A stretch of 64,000 nt of DNA. Source: an uncultured Bacteroidales bacterium. Its GTDB lineage: Bacteria; Bacteroidota; Bacteroidia; Bacteroidales; FEN-979. The DNA lies in NCBI GenBank assembly GCA_903877385.1, contig CAIRDP010000015.1:1-64000 (forward strand), in the 5' to 3' direction. The translations under genes were made by a program, and so were the position numbers. Position 1 is the stretch's first letter, and every line of letters starts with the position of its first letter. The notes below the pieces were generated by a model. The model was not told the DNA's origin, made no database searches, and worked only from the letters and a program-made list of their open reading frames with translations. Below are positions 47,359 to 55,916 of this stretch, one piece after another.

Positions 47359-48306
47359 ATGACAGTGATGCCCGTCATCCTTGGCCCGACTGCCTGCGGT
47401 AAAACCGCGGTGGCGGCCCGTCTTGCCTTTGAGATAAATGGAGAAGTGATCTCTGCCGATTCCCGTCAGGTTTATCGTGGCATGGATATTGGTTCGGGCA
47501 AGGACCTGGATGATTATATTGTCGAAGGCGTTTCGATTCCTTACCATCTGATCAACATTGCCGAACCCGGTTCGGAATACAATATTTTCACTTACCAGAA
47601 AGATTTCGCAGTAGCTTTTGAGGATATTACCGCCCGGGGTAAACTCCCAATCCTCTGCGGGGGCTCCGGCATGTACCTCGAAGCGGTTCTCAAAGGCTAT
47701 TCCCTTCCCGAAGCGCCCTCAGATCCCGGTTTTGCCTTACGCATGAGTTCCCTCAATGATGCCTCTTTACTGAAAGAACTGGGCCGGCTGAAAAAGCTCC
47801 ACAGCACCACCGATACTGTTGACCGGTCCCGGATGCTCAGGGCCCTGGAGATCGAAATGAGGCGCAGGGACACTGAATCTTCAGATGCAACGGCGGGAAC
47901 CTCCCTCATCCCGCATCCTGCATCCCGCATCCTTTTCGGTATTAAGCCCGGAAGAGAGATCGTGCGCAGGAGGATCACCGACAGGCTTCAATCACGTCTC
48001 TCGAACGGCATGATTGAAGAAGTGCGGGCCTTGCTCGAAAAAGGCATCCCATCTGCCCGCCTCAGGGCTTACGGACTTGAATACAAATTCCTCACCCTCT
48101 ACCTGGAAGGTGAAATTAGCAATGACGAAATGTTCAGGCTTCTCAACACGGCCATCCACCAGTTCGCCAAACGCCAGATGACCTGGTTCAGGCGAATGGA
48201 GCGACAGGGTATGAAAATCCACTGGATAGAAGGGGAAATGCCATCCGCAGACAAAGTAAAAAAAATCAGGAGCATCCTGGGAAAAGAAAGCGATTTACGG
48301 ATCTGA
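47359..48306 (+). CDS. miaA: tRNA dimethylallyltransferase with an unusual insert
   Basis: About 315 residues from the ATG at 47359 (MTVMPVILGPTACGKT); a longer in-frame start at 47314 lies in repeat DNA and is unlikely. The P-loop GPTACGKT, the ADSRQVYRGMDIGSGK motif, the CGGSGMYLEA motif and the tRNA-binding C-terminal RQMTWFRR are all present. The enzyme adds the isopentenyl group to A37 of tRNAs that read UNN codons. Around residues 175-192 there is an insert (SSDATAGTSLIPHPASR) encoded by repeat DNA at 47907-47932. Confidence 0.95.
   Translation: MTVMPVILGPTACGKTAVAARLAFEINGEVISADSRQVYRGMDIGSGKDLDDYIVEGVSIPYHLINIAEPGSEYNIFTYQKDFAVAFEDITARGKLPILCGGSGMYLEAVLKGYSLPEAPSDPGFALRMSSLNDASLLKELGRLKKLHSTTDTVDRSRMLRALEIEMRRRDTESSDATAGTSLIPHPASRILFGIKPGREIVRRRITDRLQSRLSNGMIEEVRALLEKGIPSARLRAYGLEYKFLTLYLEGEISNDEMFRLLNTAIHQFAKRQMTWFRRMERQGMKIHWIEGEMPSADKVKKIRSILGKESDLRI
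47907..47932. repeat. CATCCCGCATC repeat copy inside miaA
   Basis: Two tandem CATCCCGCATCC units linked by TG lie in frame inside miaA and encode the IPHPASRI stretch. Related copies are intergenic elsewhere (24112, 39211, 44122 and 57556). Confidence 0.8.
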
Positions 48307-48338
48307 CTGCTGGTTTTTGATTGCCGACTGCCGGCTAA

Positions 48339-48779
48339 TTAAAGCAGTCCTGCATTTCTTAGGATCTCGGCCAGTTTTGGCTGGGTTCTGGAAAATTCAC
48401 GCAATACTGATTTGAGCTTATCATCTTCTCTTTTCATCGGAGCCAGGGAAAGCTTTCTATCCCAGAATGCAAAGCCGAAAACACTTACCATCATAGTCGT
48501 AAAGATGCCAATGATGGCCCACAGGAAGTTAAAGAGCTGGTCAAAACGCTTGTCCATGTTTTCAAATCTTTTATCAACGGTCTCAAAGCGAGCTTTCATT
48601 TCAGATCTCAACCCATCGACCTTGGTATCAATTTTTGTATTCACCGCCTCCATTTTCTGTTCTGTACGAATCAACCTGTCACGATCGTCAAGTGTAAACG
48701 GAATCTCCTTATTCTCAGCCATGATCAGATCTGGCATAAACATCAACAATAATATTATAACTTTCTGAATCTTTTTCAT
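48339..48779 (-). CDS. Small coiled-coil membrane protein
   Basis: 146 residues. An N-terminal signal or anchor (KVIILLLMFMPDLIMAE) is followed by a long heptad-type helix (about 35-80: MEAVNTKIDTKVDGLRSEM and KRFENMDKRFDQL). One membrane span comes next (FLWAIIGIFTTMMVSVFGFAF), then a basic cytoplasmic or periplasmic tail. The fold resembles small coiled-coil membrane proteins seen in many bacteria; function is unknown. A -7 element and a hairpin lie upstream. It has no partner gene in view. Confidence 0.75.
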   Translation of the reverse strand: MKKIQKVIILLLMFMPDLIMAENKEIPFTLDDRDRLIRTEQKMEAVNTKIDTKVDGLRSEMKARFETVDKRFENMDKRFDQLFNFLWAIIGIFTTMMVSVFGFAFWDRKLSLAPMKREDDKLKSVLREFSRTQPKLAEILRNAGLL

Positions 48780-48787
48780 CTTTTTGA

Positions 48788-48811
48788 GGATTAAGTATTA
48801 TTCCTTAATCC
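48788..48811. repeat. Inverted repeat in the leader of the coiled-coil gene
   Basis: GGATTAAG and CTTAATCC are perfect eight-base arms around an eight-base loop, between the -7 element and the ATG at 48779. It may be an operator or an mRNA hairpin. Confidence 0.5.
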
Positions 48812-48821
48812 GCTGACACTG

Positions 48822-48829
48822 CAAAAGTA
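48822..48829 (-). promoter_or_regulatory. -7 element (TACTTTTG) for the coiled-coil gene
   Basis: Exact TAnnTTTG match on the minus strand, 43 bases before the ATG at 48779. Confidence 0.5.
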
Positions 48830-48871
48830 ATGCAGATCTGCTGAAATTATTTCAACAAGCGGCTTTTTAAT

Positions 48872-48905
48872 AAAAAAACCGGCCCCAAAAGAAACCGGTT
48901 TTTTT
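48872..48905. terminator. Rho-independent terminator after the tricorn-like gene
   Basis: Arms AAAAAAACCGG (48872-48882) and CCGGTTTTTTT (48895-48905) pair perfectly around a 12-base loop. On the minus strand it lies 20 bases after the protease stop codon. Confidence 0.85.
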
Positions 48906-48924
48906 GTTATAGGAGGGCAAGTCG

Positions 48925-51900
48925 TTATTTCGTCTTATCGGGGAATGCCGGGTGCGACGGCAGTTCCTTTGGCCAGTTCTTCAGTTCTTCCTTCATCTGG
49001 TCAACGGCGCGGTTGAGCTGCTGGTCTTCGCCTGCGTATTCCTTTGCAGGGTCGTTGTCGACAACGATATCGGGATCAACCCCGTGGCCTTCGATGATCC
49101 AGTTCTTGCCTTCGGTATCGTAAGGAGCGAATTCGGGTCTCATCAGGCTGCCGCCGTCAACAAAGGGCAGTGAACCGCGTATCCCAACGACTCCACCCCA
49201 GGTGCGCAGGCCGATAGCCTTGCCGATCTTCAGTTTCTTGAACTGGTATGGGAAGAGGTCACCGTCGGAGGCGGAGTAACTATCGATCAGGATGCATTTG
49301 GGCCCCCATTGCATCTCAAGACGCCCGGGTGTGCCTTCGGTGTTGCGGCTCATATTGATCATGGTCATTTCGCGGTTGAGGCGTTCTATGATCATGGGCG
49401 ACACATTACCTCCCCCATTGCCCCTGTCGTCGATGATCAGGGCGCGCTTGTTGAGCTGGGGATAGAAATGTTTCACGAATTCGTTGAGGCCTTCGGCGCT
49501 CATGTCGGGAATATGGATATAGCCGATTTCACCGTTGCTGGCATCGCTTACTTTTTTAATATTGTCTTCCACCCAGTTGTAATAGTACAGTTTGGCCTCG
49601 TCATCGGTAGGAACGACGATGGCTTTGCGGGCTCCGTCGGGCGAAGCTTTGGCGTTAACGGTAAGCTCAACCTGGTTCCCTGCCGTATTCACAAGGGCTT
49701 CATAAATATCGTTCATGTCCTTTGTGGATTTTCCGTTGATGGCGATGATGAAATCGCCTTCTTTCACATCCACTCCCAACTCGGTAAGAGGTGAGCGTTC
49801 TTCACGGTTCCAGTTCTCGCCTTTGAGGATCTTGTCAATATGGTAGTAACCCGATCCGTCCCTGCTCAGTTTAGCACCCAGCAAGCCCATCTTAACGCGT
49901 TTGGGTTCGGGCCTGTCGCCGCCACCCACATAGGAATGCCCTATGCTGATCTCGGCCACCATCTCTCCCAGAATATAAGTAAGGTCGGTACGGTTATTGA
50001 CATAAGCAACCAGGGGTTCGTATTTCTTTTTGATGTTGTCCCAATTCAGTCCCTGCATATTGGGGGCATACAGGAAATATTTCATCTGCCTCCAGTTCTC
50101 GTTATATATCTGGGACCATTCGGCCTTCAGGTCAATGACGAGCTTCATGTTCGAAACATCGACCCAGTCTTTCACATCGATCTTGCCACCTTTGGGGAGG
50201 TCAATCACTGCATACTTGCCCATGCCCCCGACCATCATTTTCTTGAAATCGGCCGAGATATCATAATTGTAGAAATCGCCAAGTACGCTTTCCTTCTTCT
50301 CTTTAAGATTAAAGGTTGCAAGCCCGCCCTGTCCGCGGCGCCCGCCTTTGATGTAATATACATTGTCGCCAATGGCCGAAACGCCGTAGTAATTCGAAGC
50401 ATCTACAGGCAGCACAACGATGCGGTCAATAATGCCGTCAACATCCACTTTTACATCAGGAACGGCGTCCTTCTTCACGTCCTTATTTTCGTCCTTCTTT
50501 ACGTCCTTCTTCACGTCCTTATTGTCGTCCTTCTTCACGTCTTTCGCTTCGTCTTTCGCTTCGTCTTTCGCTTCGTCCTTCTTCACTGCTACCTCGTCGT
50601 TCTCATATGCGAACGGATTTGGAGTTGCCTTGGCCAGGGTCACGAAATAGATCTTGGTCATATCACTGTAACTGTGGTTCCATTCAGTGTTTGAATAAGT
50701 GGGATTGAAATCGCGGTTCGAGGTGAAGAACAGGTATTTGCCGTCGTTGCTGAAAGCGGGATCCCCCGAGCTGTACCAGGTATCTGTAACTGCAGTTTTG
50801 GTTTTTGAAGCCAGTTCATAAATGTAAACTATGCCGAAATTGCGGCGGTCGGGAAATGCGTAAGTGACCCATTTGCTGTCGGGCGACCAGCTGTAGTTGT
50901 TGAATTCCCAGGCTTTGGCCTGGTCAACCACTGTGACTTCCTTCGAATCTATATCCACATACTGCAGCCTCAGCATTTTATCGGCCCACAAAAGTTTCTT
51001 GCTGTCGGGCGACCAGGTGCAGGAATATTTATAAGTATCTGCATTTTTGGTTATCTGTACGGCGTCGCCGGTTGCGTCCTGCTTTGCAATGAAGATCTCA
51101 TCCTCACCTGTGCGGTCCGAAATGAAAGCGATGTACTTCCCGTCGGGCGACCAGGCCACGTCACGGTTGTGAACGCCCCTGGTCTGTGTGATGTTGCGGG
51201 TGATGCCGGTCTTTGCAGGCAAGGTCCACACATCCCCCCTGGCATCAAAGGCCAGGCGCTTGCCATCGGGAGAAATGGACGATGAATTGATGAATTTGCT
51301 TGCATCTTTCAGCTGGTTCCTCCCGGTGATCAGGTCATTGGCAATAGTGACGGTAACCTTGGCATATTTCTGGGTTGCCAGGTCGAAAACATAAATAAAT
51401 CCGCCATTCTCAAATACTATGGCATTGTCGCCAAGCGAAGGGAACTTGATGTCGAATTCCTTGAAATCGGTAAGTTTTTTGGTTTCCTTTGTTTTGAGAT
51501 CGTATACGAAAAGGTTCATCGTACGGTCCCTGTCGGAAGCAAAATAGATCTTATCCCCAACCCACATCGGGAAAATCTCCTGGGCGGGGCTGTTGGTGAT
51601 ATTCTCGGTTTGCTTGGTTTTGAAATCATAGATCCAGATATCATCGGCCATGCCGCCCCTGTAATATTTCCAGGTACGGAATTCACGGAACACGCGGTTA
51701 TAGGCAAGTTTCGACTTATCGGGGGAATAGCTGCAGAAACCTCCGCAGGGCAAAGGGAGTTCCTCGCTAAGGCCGCCTTTTACGCTGGTGATAAAAAGCT
51801 GTCCCTTGAAATCGTTGAAGCTCTGTTTGCGTGAACGGTAAACGATGTTTTCATTGTCCTTCCAGGTCATCACGATATTGTTCGGCCCCATGCGGTCCGA

Positions 51901-52239
51901 AATATCATCCCGGTTCAAGGTAGCGGTATAAGTCAGGCGAACAGGCACCCCTCCATCCGCAGGTATAGTATATACTTCGGTATTGCCGTCGTACTGGGCA
52001 GTGAAAGCGATCTGCTTCCCGTCGGGCGAAAAACGGGCGAACATCTCGTAGCCGTTCTCGTCGTTAGTGAGTTTGCGTGCCGTTCCGCCTGATTTGTCAA
52101 CCGAATACAGGTCGCCGGCATACGTAAATACGATCTGGTTCCCGTGAATGGCGGGGAACCGCATCAACCTTGCTTCATCCTGGGACCATACAAGCCCGAT
52201 CAGAAGCATGGCAATAAAAGTCAGACTGAGTTTTTTCAT
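48925..52239 (-). CDS. Exported tricorn-like protease (PD40 propeller, PDZ, S41)
   Basis: 1104 residues. Signal peptide 1-19. Beta-propeller repeats follow (about 20-560, with WSPDGKYIAFISDRTGEDEI-like and WSPDSKKLLWA-like motifs of the PD40/TolB type). A Lys/Asp linker of about ten DxxK tetrads comes next (about 555-600). Then there is a C1-like region, a PDZ domain (about 795-870, GVDVKEGDFIIAINGKS) and an S41 peptidase domain (about 880-1080, GNGGGNVSPMI and the nucleophile loop DSYSASDGDLF). Tricorn-type enzymes make small peptides from larger ones; this one should do so in the periplasm. The linker repeat is the odd feature. Its terminator is at 48872-48905. Confidence 0.93.
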   Translation of the reverse strand: MKKLSLTFIAMLLIGLVWSQDEARLMRFPAIHGNQIVFTYAGDLYSVDKSGGTARKLTNDENGYEMFARFSPDGKQIAFTAQYDGNTEVYTIPADGGVPVRLTYTATLNRDDISDRMGPNNIVMTWKDNENIVYRSRKQSFNDFKGQLFITSVKGGLSEELPLPCGGFCSYSPDKSKLAYNRVFREFRTWKYYRGGMADDIWIYDFKTKQTENITNSPAQEIFPMWVGDKIYFASDRDRTMNLFVYDLKTKETKKLTDFKEFDIKFPSLGDNAIVFENGGFIYVFDLATQKYAKVTVTIANDLITGRNQLKDASKFINSSSISPDGKRLAFDARGDVWTLPAKTGITRNITQTRGVHNRDVAWSPDGKYIAFISDRTGEDEIFIAKQDATGDAVQITKNADTYKYSCTWSPDSKKLLWADKMLRLQYVDIDSKEVTVVDQAKAWEFNNYSWSPDSKWVTYAFPDRRNFGIVYIYELASKTKTAVTDTWYSSGDPAFSNDGKYLFFTSNRDFNPTYSNTEWNHSYSDMTKIYFVTLAKATPNPFAYENDEVAVKKDEAKDEAKDEAKDVKKDDNKDVKKDVKKDENKDVKKDAVPDVKVDVDGIIDRIVVLPVDASNYYGVSAIGDNVYYIKGGRRGQGGLATFNLKEKKESVLGDFYNYDISADFKKMMVGGMGKYAVIDLPKGGKIDVKDWVDVSNMKLVIDLKAEWSQIYNENWRQMKYFLYAPNMQGLNWDNIKKKYEPLVAYVNNRTDLTYILGEMVAEISIGHSYVGGGDRPEPKRVKMGLLGAKLSRDGSGYYHIDKILKGENWNREERSPLTELGVDVKEGDFIIAINGKSTKDMNDIYEALVNTAGNQVELTVNAKASPDGARKAIVVPTDDEAKLYYYNWVEDNIKKVSDASNGEIGYIHIPDMSAEGLNEFVKHFYPQLNKRALIIDDRGNGGGNVSPMIIERLNREMTMINMSRNTEGTPGRLEMQWGPKCILIDSYSASDGDLFPYQFKKLKIGKAIGLRTWGGVVGIRGSLPFVDGGSLMRPEFAPYDTEGKNWIIEGHGVDPDIVVDNDPAKEYAGEDQQLNRAVDQMKEELKNWPKELPSHPAFPDKTK
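50455..50590. repeat. Coding 12-bp tandem repeat (DxxK tetrads)
   Basis: On the minus strand the units spell DEAK three times, then DVKK, DDNK, DVKK, DVKK, DENK and DVKK. The unit is 12 bases and the frame is kept throughout, so copy number could change without breaking the protease gene. Confidence 0.85.
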
Positions 52240-52279
52240 ATGTTTTGTTGGATTAATGTGTCAGGAATAATTAATAAAG

Positions 52280-52287
52280 CAAATTTA
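52280..52287 (-). promoter_or_regulatory. -7 element (TAAATTTG) for the tricorn-like gene
   Basis: Exact TAnnTTTG match on the minus strand, 40 bases before the ATG at 52239. The rest of the 52240-52497 gap holds only this and the promoter at 52442-52472. Confidence 0.5.
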
Positions 52288-52441
52288 TTGATTTAATGGA
52301 ATCAGGCATGATAAATCGGTGAAATCCGCGGAATAGTCGCTGAGTATGCTCAATTTTTGCAATTTCTGCGGATGTGGGAGAGAGTTGGCCCTTCATTTTG
52401 CGTTTTGAGCAAATCCCGCCCTACTGCCGGTGAAAATCAGT

Positions 52442-52472
52442 TTTGATCCGCAACCGACCGATTGTAGTTTTG
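52442..52472 (+). promoter_or_regulatory. Promoter for the FISUMP gene
   Basis: TTTG (52442-52445) and TAGTTTTG (52465-52472) are 19 bases apart. The transcript would start after 52474, which rules out the longer start there and supports the ATG at 52498. Confidence 0.6.
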
Positions 52473-52497
52473 ATTGCGAGATTTAAAAACCTGTACC

Positions 52498-53721
52498 ATG
52501 AAGACCCGGACGATTTCACACAACATACTTCTCTTTTTGGCCGTCATGGCTTACTGTTTTCCGGCTTACGGCCAAAAGACAGCTCCGTCCTGGCAGGCAA
52601 ATACTATTCCCGTCACTCCCGATAAACTTTTCGAGACATGGGTTTACCCGCCAAAAGGATACAAAGGAAAGCCCAGGATGCTGGTTGAACTTAAGGATTC
52701 GGCCATCCTCCTGTCCGAATCAAGAAGCAAGGCCGAGTATTCCAGCGGGGATTATGAAGTATCGAAGGTTGATATCAGGAAAATAGATGTACTCAAGATA
52801 AGGCGAAAAGGAGCAGGGGCTGCTATTGTAATCGGCGGTATTTCAGGTTTGATCCTTGGGGCTGTCATCACCATTGCTTATGCAAATGCCCACACCCAGC
52901 CGGGGGTCCTGGGTGAGCCTGTGCCCTCCATTGAATCTTTCATCCCGATTCCCCTTTCAACAGTACTTGGTTTCGGGACCGGTATTTTCCTGGCTTCAAA
53001 AATCAAAATTCCTATCAACAGGAGCCAGGCAACTTACGAGCTTAATAAGGCCAGGTTGAATGAATATGCCATCCTGGGTAATAAACCTCTGGCAAATGTG
53101 AAAGGCGGGACTTTTTCGATTCTTCCGGATACAATACCCGATGCAGACGGAAATTATTATCATACCCTGGCTCTTGGAGGGCAGGTATGGATGGCCGGGA
53201 ACCTTAAAGAGTCTCATTACCGCAACGGGGATGCAATCAACGAGGTGCAGGGGAACCTTGAATGGGGAGCTTCATCAGGGCCTGCCACCTGCTGGTACCT
53301 GAATGAAAATACAGGTACAGGGATCTACGGAAGATTATATAACTGGAATGCCGTGGCCGACAGCCGCGGCCTTTGCCCCAAAGGCTGGCATGTGCCCTCG
53401 ATGCCTGAATGGGAATCCCTTGTTGCCTGTCTCGGTGGCGGAACCGAAGGCGGGAAACAACTCCTTGGAGTCATACGGCAAAAAGCCGACAGCAGTAACA
53501 CAACGTCAAAAAATTCAAATTCCTTTGCATTTCGTGGCGGCTTTCGTTTTAATACCGGCAGGTTTTCAGCAGCAGAATCTCCTGCTTGTCAATGGTGGTC
53601 CTCAACTCAGCAGGACCAGGAAGTCGCAAAATCCTTCCAGCTTGGCAATTCCGAGAGTGGCATTTTTTTCACAGGTTCCGATAAGAAGTCGGGATTATCG
53701 GTGAGATGCCTCAGGGATTGA
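52498..53721 (+). CDS. Exported FISUMP-domain protein
   Basis: About 407 residues from the ATG at 52498 (MKTRTISHNILLFLAVMAYC). Signal peptide about 1-26. A membrane hairpin or Gly-rich span (GGISGLILGAVITIAYA) lies near residue 110, and a second hydrophobic stretch near 150. The C-terminal 200 residues are a FISUMP domain, with WMAGNLKESHYRNGDAI, YGRLYNWNAV, LCPKGWHVPSMPEWESL and a final SVRCLRD. FISUMP domains occur in surface proteins of Fibrobacteres and Bacteroidota; their role is unknown. The stop lies at the edge of a tandem repeat (53717-53757). Confidence 0.88.
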   Translation: MKTRTISHNILLFLAVMAYCFPAYGQKTAPSWQANTIPVTPDKLFETWVYPPKGYKGKPRMLVELKDSAILLSESRSKAEYSSGDYEVSKVDIRKIDVLKIRRKGAGAAIVIGGISGLILGAVITIAYANAHTQPGVLGEPVPSIESFIPIPLSTVLGFGTGIFLASKIKIPINRSQATYELNKARLNEYAILGNKPLANVKGGTFSILPDTIPDADGNYYHTLALGGQVWMAGNLKESHYRNGDAINEVQGNLEWGASSGPATCWYLNENTGTGIYGRLYNWNAVADSRGLCPKGWHVPSMPEWESLVACLGGGTEGGKQLLGVIRQKADSSNTTSKNSNSFAFRGGFRFNTGRFSAAESPACQWWSSTQQDQEVAKSFQLGNSESGIFFTGSDKKSGLSVRCLRD

Positions 53722-53757
53722 TTGACTGATTGACTGATTGACTGATTGATTGATTGT
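53717..53757. repeat. Short tandem repeat (ATTGACTG units)
   Basis: Three copies of the 8-base unit GACTGATT are flanked by GATT variants just past the FISUMP gene, overlapping its stop codon. It is a microsatellite-like tract prone to slippage. Confidence 0.85.
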
Positions 53758-53788
53758 TAAACATTCTCAAATCGTAAAATAGAAAAAT

Positions 53789-54742
53789 ATGGAAACCAGG
53801 ATAATCAAGGGAGAAATGATCAGGGATCAGATCTTCGGGGAAGTGAAAACCGAAATTGCAGCCTTACAGGAAAAATACCATCAGGTACCGGGCATCGCTT
53901 TTGTCGGGTTCAACTGCGTTCCTCTTTCAAAATACAATATACCGATGCATGTTCAGATGGCCCAGGGCGTTGGCCTCAGGGTTTTTAAGGAAATCCTTCC
54001 GAATGAAGCTTCTGAAAAGGACGTATTCGATGTGATCGACAGGTTGAATGCCGATGAAGAGGTGCAAGCCATCGTTCTCCTTCAGCCCCTGCCCGAACAC
54101 TTCAACCCGGTCAGGATTGTCAACCGTATCGACCCCGTTAAGGAAGTGGAGGGTTTTCATCCGCAGAATATGATCAATACCATGTTCCCCGACCTGAATA
54201 CTGCCAGGTACCCGATGTGCCTGCCCACAGCCCTTTATGAGATGTTCAAAGAAGCCGGTCTGCAGATCCTGCCCGAAAAGGAATGGGTGTTTGTGCTCGA
54301 CGATGGGTTTTTCAGCAACAGCCTTACGAAAATGATCGTTAGGTCGGCAGCATCGGTAGTTGTTCCCAACAACAGCCCCCTGACCTTTATCAATAAGGAT
54401 TCGGCAAATCTTATTTCCCATGTGAAAAGGGCCGATTTCCTTGTAGTGGTGACCAAATTCCCTGAATATATACAAGCCCAATGGCTTAAGAAAGGTGTTT
54501 GCATCATCGACATCTATTCGAACCTGGTTAAGGAAATTCCCTCAAAAACTGATCCTGCAAAACTGGTGCCCATCATCCGCGGAGGAATCAACGTGGCTTC
54601 AACAACCGGCATTGCAGGCGCATTGCTGCCGATACCGGGAGGACTGATGACCGTCGTGCTGGCAATATTGTTCAGGAATACAGTAACTGCTTATAAAAAC
54701 AGCCTGAAACGGGCTAATCAGTCCGTTCTGTCTTTTGCCTGA
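53789..54742 (+). CDS. FolD-like protein with altered catalytic residues
   Basis: 317 residues with the overall length and order of methylene-THF dehydrogenase/cyclohydrolase. FolD landmarks are visible but changed. Around the catalytic Lys (YVxxKxxA in FolD) the text is YNIPMHVQMA, with Met53 where Lys is expected. Gln99 in VLLQPLPEH is kept. The KDVDGF motif is KEVEGF. The NADP loop GRSxxVGxP is replaced by LDDGFFSNSLTK, while the late PIIRGGINVASTTGIAGALLP stretch is FolD-like. It is unlikely to have normal cyclohydrolase activity; a folate-binding or regulatory role is inference. It overlaps the convergent regulator gene by 29 bases. Confidence 0.8.
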   Translation: METRIIKGEMIRDQIFGEVKTEIAALQEKYHQVPGIAFVGFNCVPLSKYNIPMHVQMAQGVGLRVFKEILPNEASEKDVFDVIDRLNADEEVQAIVLLQPLPEHFNPVRIVNRIDPVKEVEGFHPQNMINTMFPDLNTARYPMCLPTALYEMFKEAGLQILPEKEWVFVLDDGFFSNSLTKMIVRSAASVVVPNNSPLTFINKDSANLISHVKRADFLVVVTKFPEYIQAQWLKKGVCIIDIYSNLVKEIPSKTDPAKLVPIIRGGINVASTTGIAGALLPIPGGLMTVVLAILFRNTVTAYKNSLKRANQSVLSFA

Positions 54743-55721
54743 GAAGTTTAACCTTTTCGTGCAGTGAATTGAAGAAGCGGTACCTTTCTTTTGCGGAGGT
54801 GCCGCTTATCATTGTGGATTTCTGCATGAGGTTCTTCAGTGAATCTTCGATCTGGAGGCAAAACGCGGGATGGTTCGTGATCAGCTGGTTGATGATATTA
54901 TATGTAAGGTAAGCTGTTTTGTGGCCGTTGGCATTCACAAGTATAGTGTTGTCGTTTACCAGCACCTCGTTCTGAAATAATTTGTAAGAGTTTTCAATCC
55001 CTTCGGGAGGACGGCCCAGCATGTACTGGAAACCATGTTCGGCCTGGCTCTGTACATGATCAAGCCATAGATCCAGAACGTTGCAGAGCCTGACGGCATC
55101 TTCCCTCTGCCCGAAGAAACCCGACTCAAGGCAATACTCGATCTGGCGCAGTACACTCGATATGGTATGCTCGCTCCATATTTCCATTACGGGGATCCTC
55201 ATGTAACAGCGAAGCAATTTACGACCGGTTTCAAAGAGATCTTCAGGGGCCTCGAGGATTAAATGGTCGATTTTATAATCGGCGTTCGGGATCAGGATTT
55301 TATGCCAGAAGAAAAATTTAAAAGCGGCTATTTCGGGAAATTCAAAATAGTAAAATATGGGGATGTCTTTTGCCGCATAGATGATTTCCCTGTTCCTGCA
55401 ATCATAGATGTTGTTCATTTCCACCAGCAGGGTGTTAAGCCAGCTTTCAAATGTAAAGCCCCCCTTGCCGATGGACATGGTATTGAAGGATACGTTGTCG
55501 GACTGGAAATTCAGGATCTCGTCCATTGAGATGCAGTAATGGGTGCAGATGAGCTTCAGTTCTTCCAGGGTGAGGTCTTTCTGTCCCCTGATCCTCCGGT
55601 AAGCGCTGTCGTAGCTTATCCCTAAAAGCTCCGAGAGGTCATGTACAAAAGAGATATTGGGTGCAAGCCGGCTTTTTACAGACTGGAAAAGCCTTTCCTG
55701 TATTCCTGAATTTTCATTCAT
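54714..55721 (-). CDS. Helix-turn-helix transcriptional regulator (BetR-like)
   Basis: 335 residues. The N-terminal 75 residues carry a HTH of the XRE/BetR type (LSELLGISYDSAYRRIRGQK, then LTLEELKLICTHYC). A long C-terminal helical region follows, without known enzyme motifs, perhaps for ligand binding or dimerisation. Similar proteins in Bacteroidota are uncharacterised regulators. Its target genes are unknown; the OsmC/PLP-lyase operon starts from the other strand about 200 bases away. A weak -7 element (TATCTTTA, 55751-55758) lies upstream. Confidence 0.8.
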   Translation of the reverse strand: MNENSGIQERLFQSVKSRLAPNISFVHDLSELLGISYDSAYRRIRGQKDLTLEELKLICTHYCISMDEILNFQSDNVSFNTMSIGKGGFTFESWLNTLLVEMNNIYDCRNREIIYAAKDIPIFYYFEFPEIAAFKFFFWHKILIPNADYKIDHLILEAPEDLFETGRKLLRCYMRIPVMEIWSEHTISSVLRQIEYCLESGFFGQREDAVRLCNVLDLWLDHVQSQAEHGFQYMLGRPPEGIENSYKLFQNEVLVNDNTILVNANGHKTAYLTYNIINQLITNHPAFCLQIEDSLKNLMQKSTMISGTSAKERYRFFNSLHEKVKLLRQKTERTD

Positions 55722-55855
55722 ATGCCAGGTTTTGATGTGGAAATGATAGGTAAAGATACTACATAAAATTCCGAATGTAAAGATTTTATAAATATTTTCG
55801 AAAATATTTTCCGGGTCGGTATATGCTGAACATTCACAATTTCATTGCCGATTTG

Positions 55856-55887
55856 TTGCTCTGTTTTGTTGATTTTTTCTACCTTTG
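55856..55887 (+). promoter_or_regulatory. Promoter for the OsmC gene
   Basis: TTG (55856-55858) and TACCTTTG (55880-55887) are spaced 21 bases apart, 29 bases before the ATG at 55917. A start further upstream would precede the promoter and is rejected. Confidence 0.6.
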
Positions 55888-55916
55888 CAGGCCAAAACAC
55901 TCTAACACATCTACAC

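Noticed and set aside
52240-52497. Possible small RNA in the gap before the FISUMP gene
   Set aside because: Only the two divergent promoters are visible; no hairpin with a T-run or conserved motif was seen.
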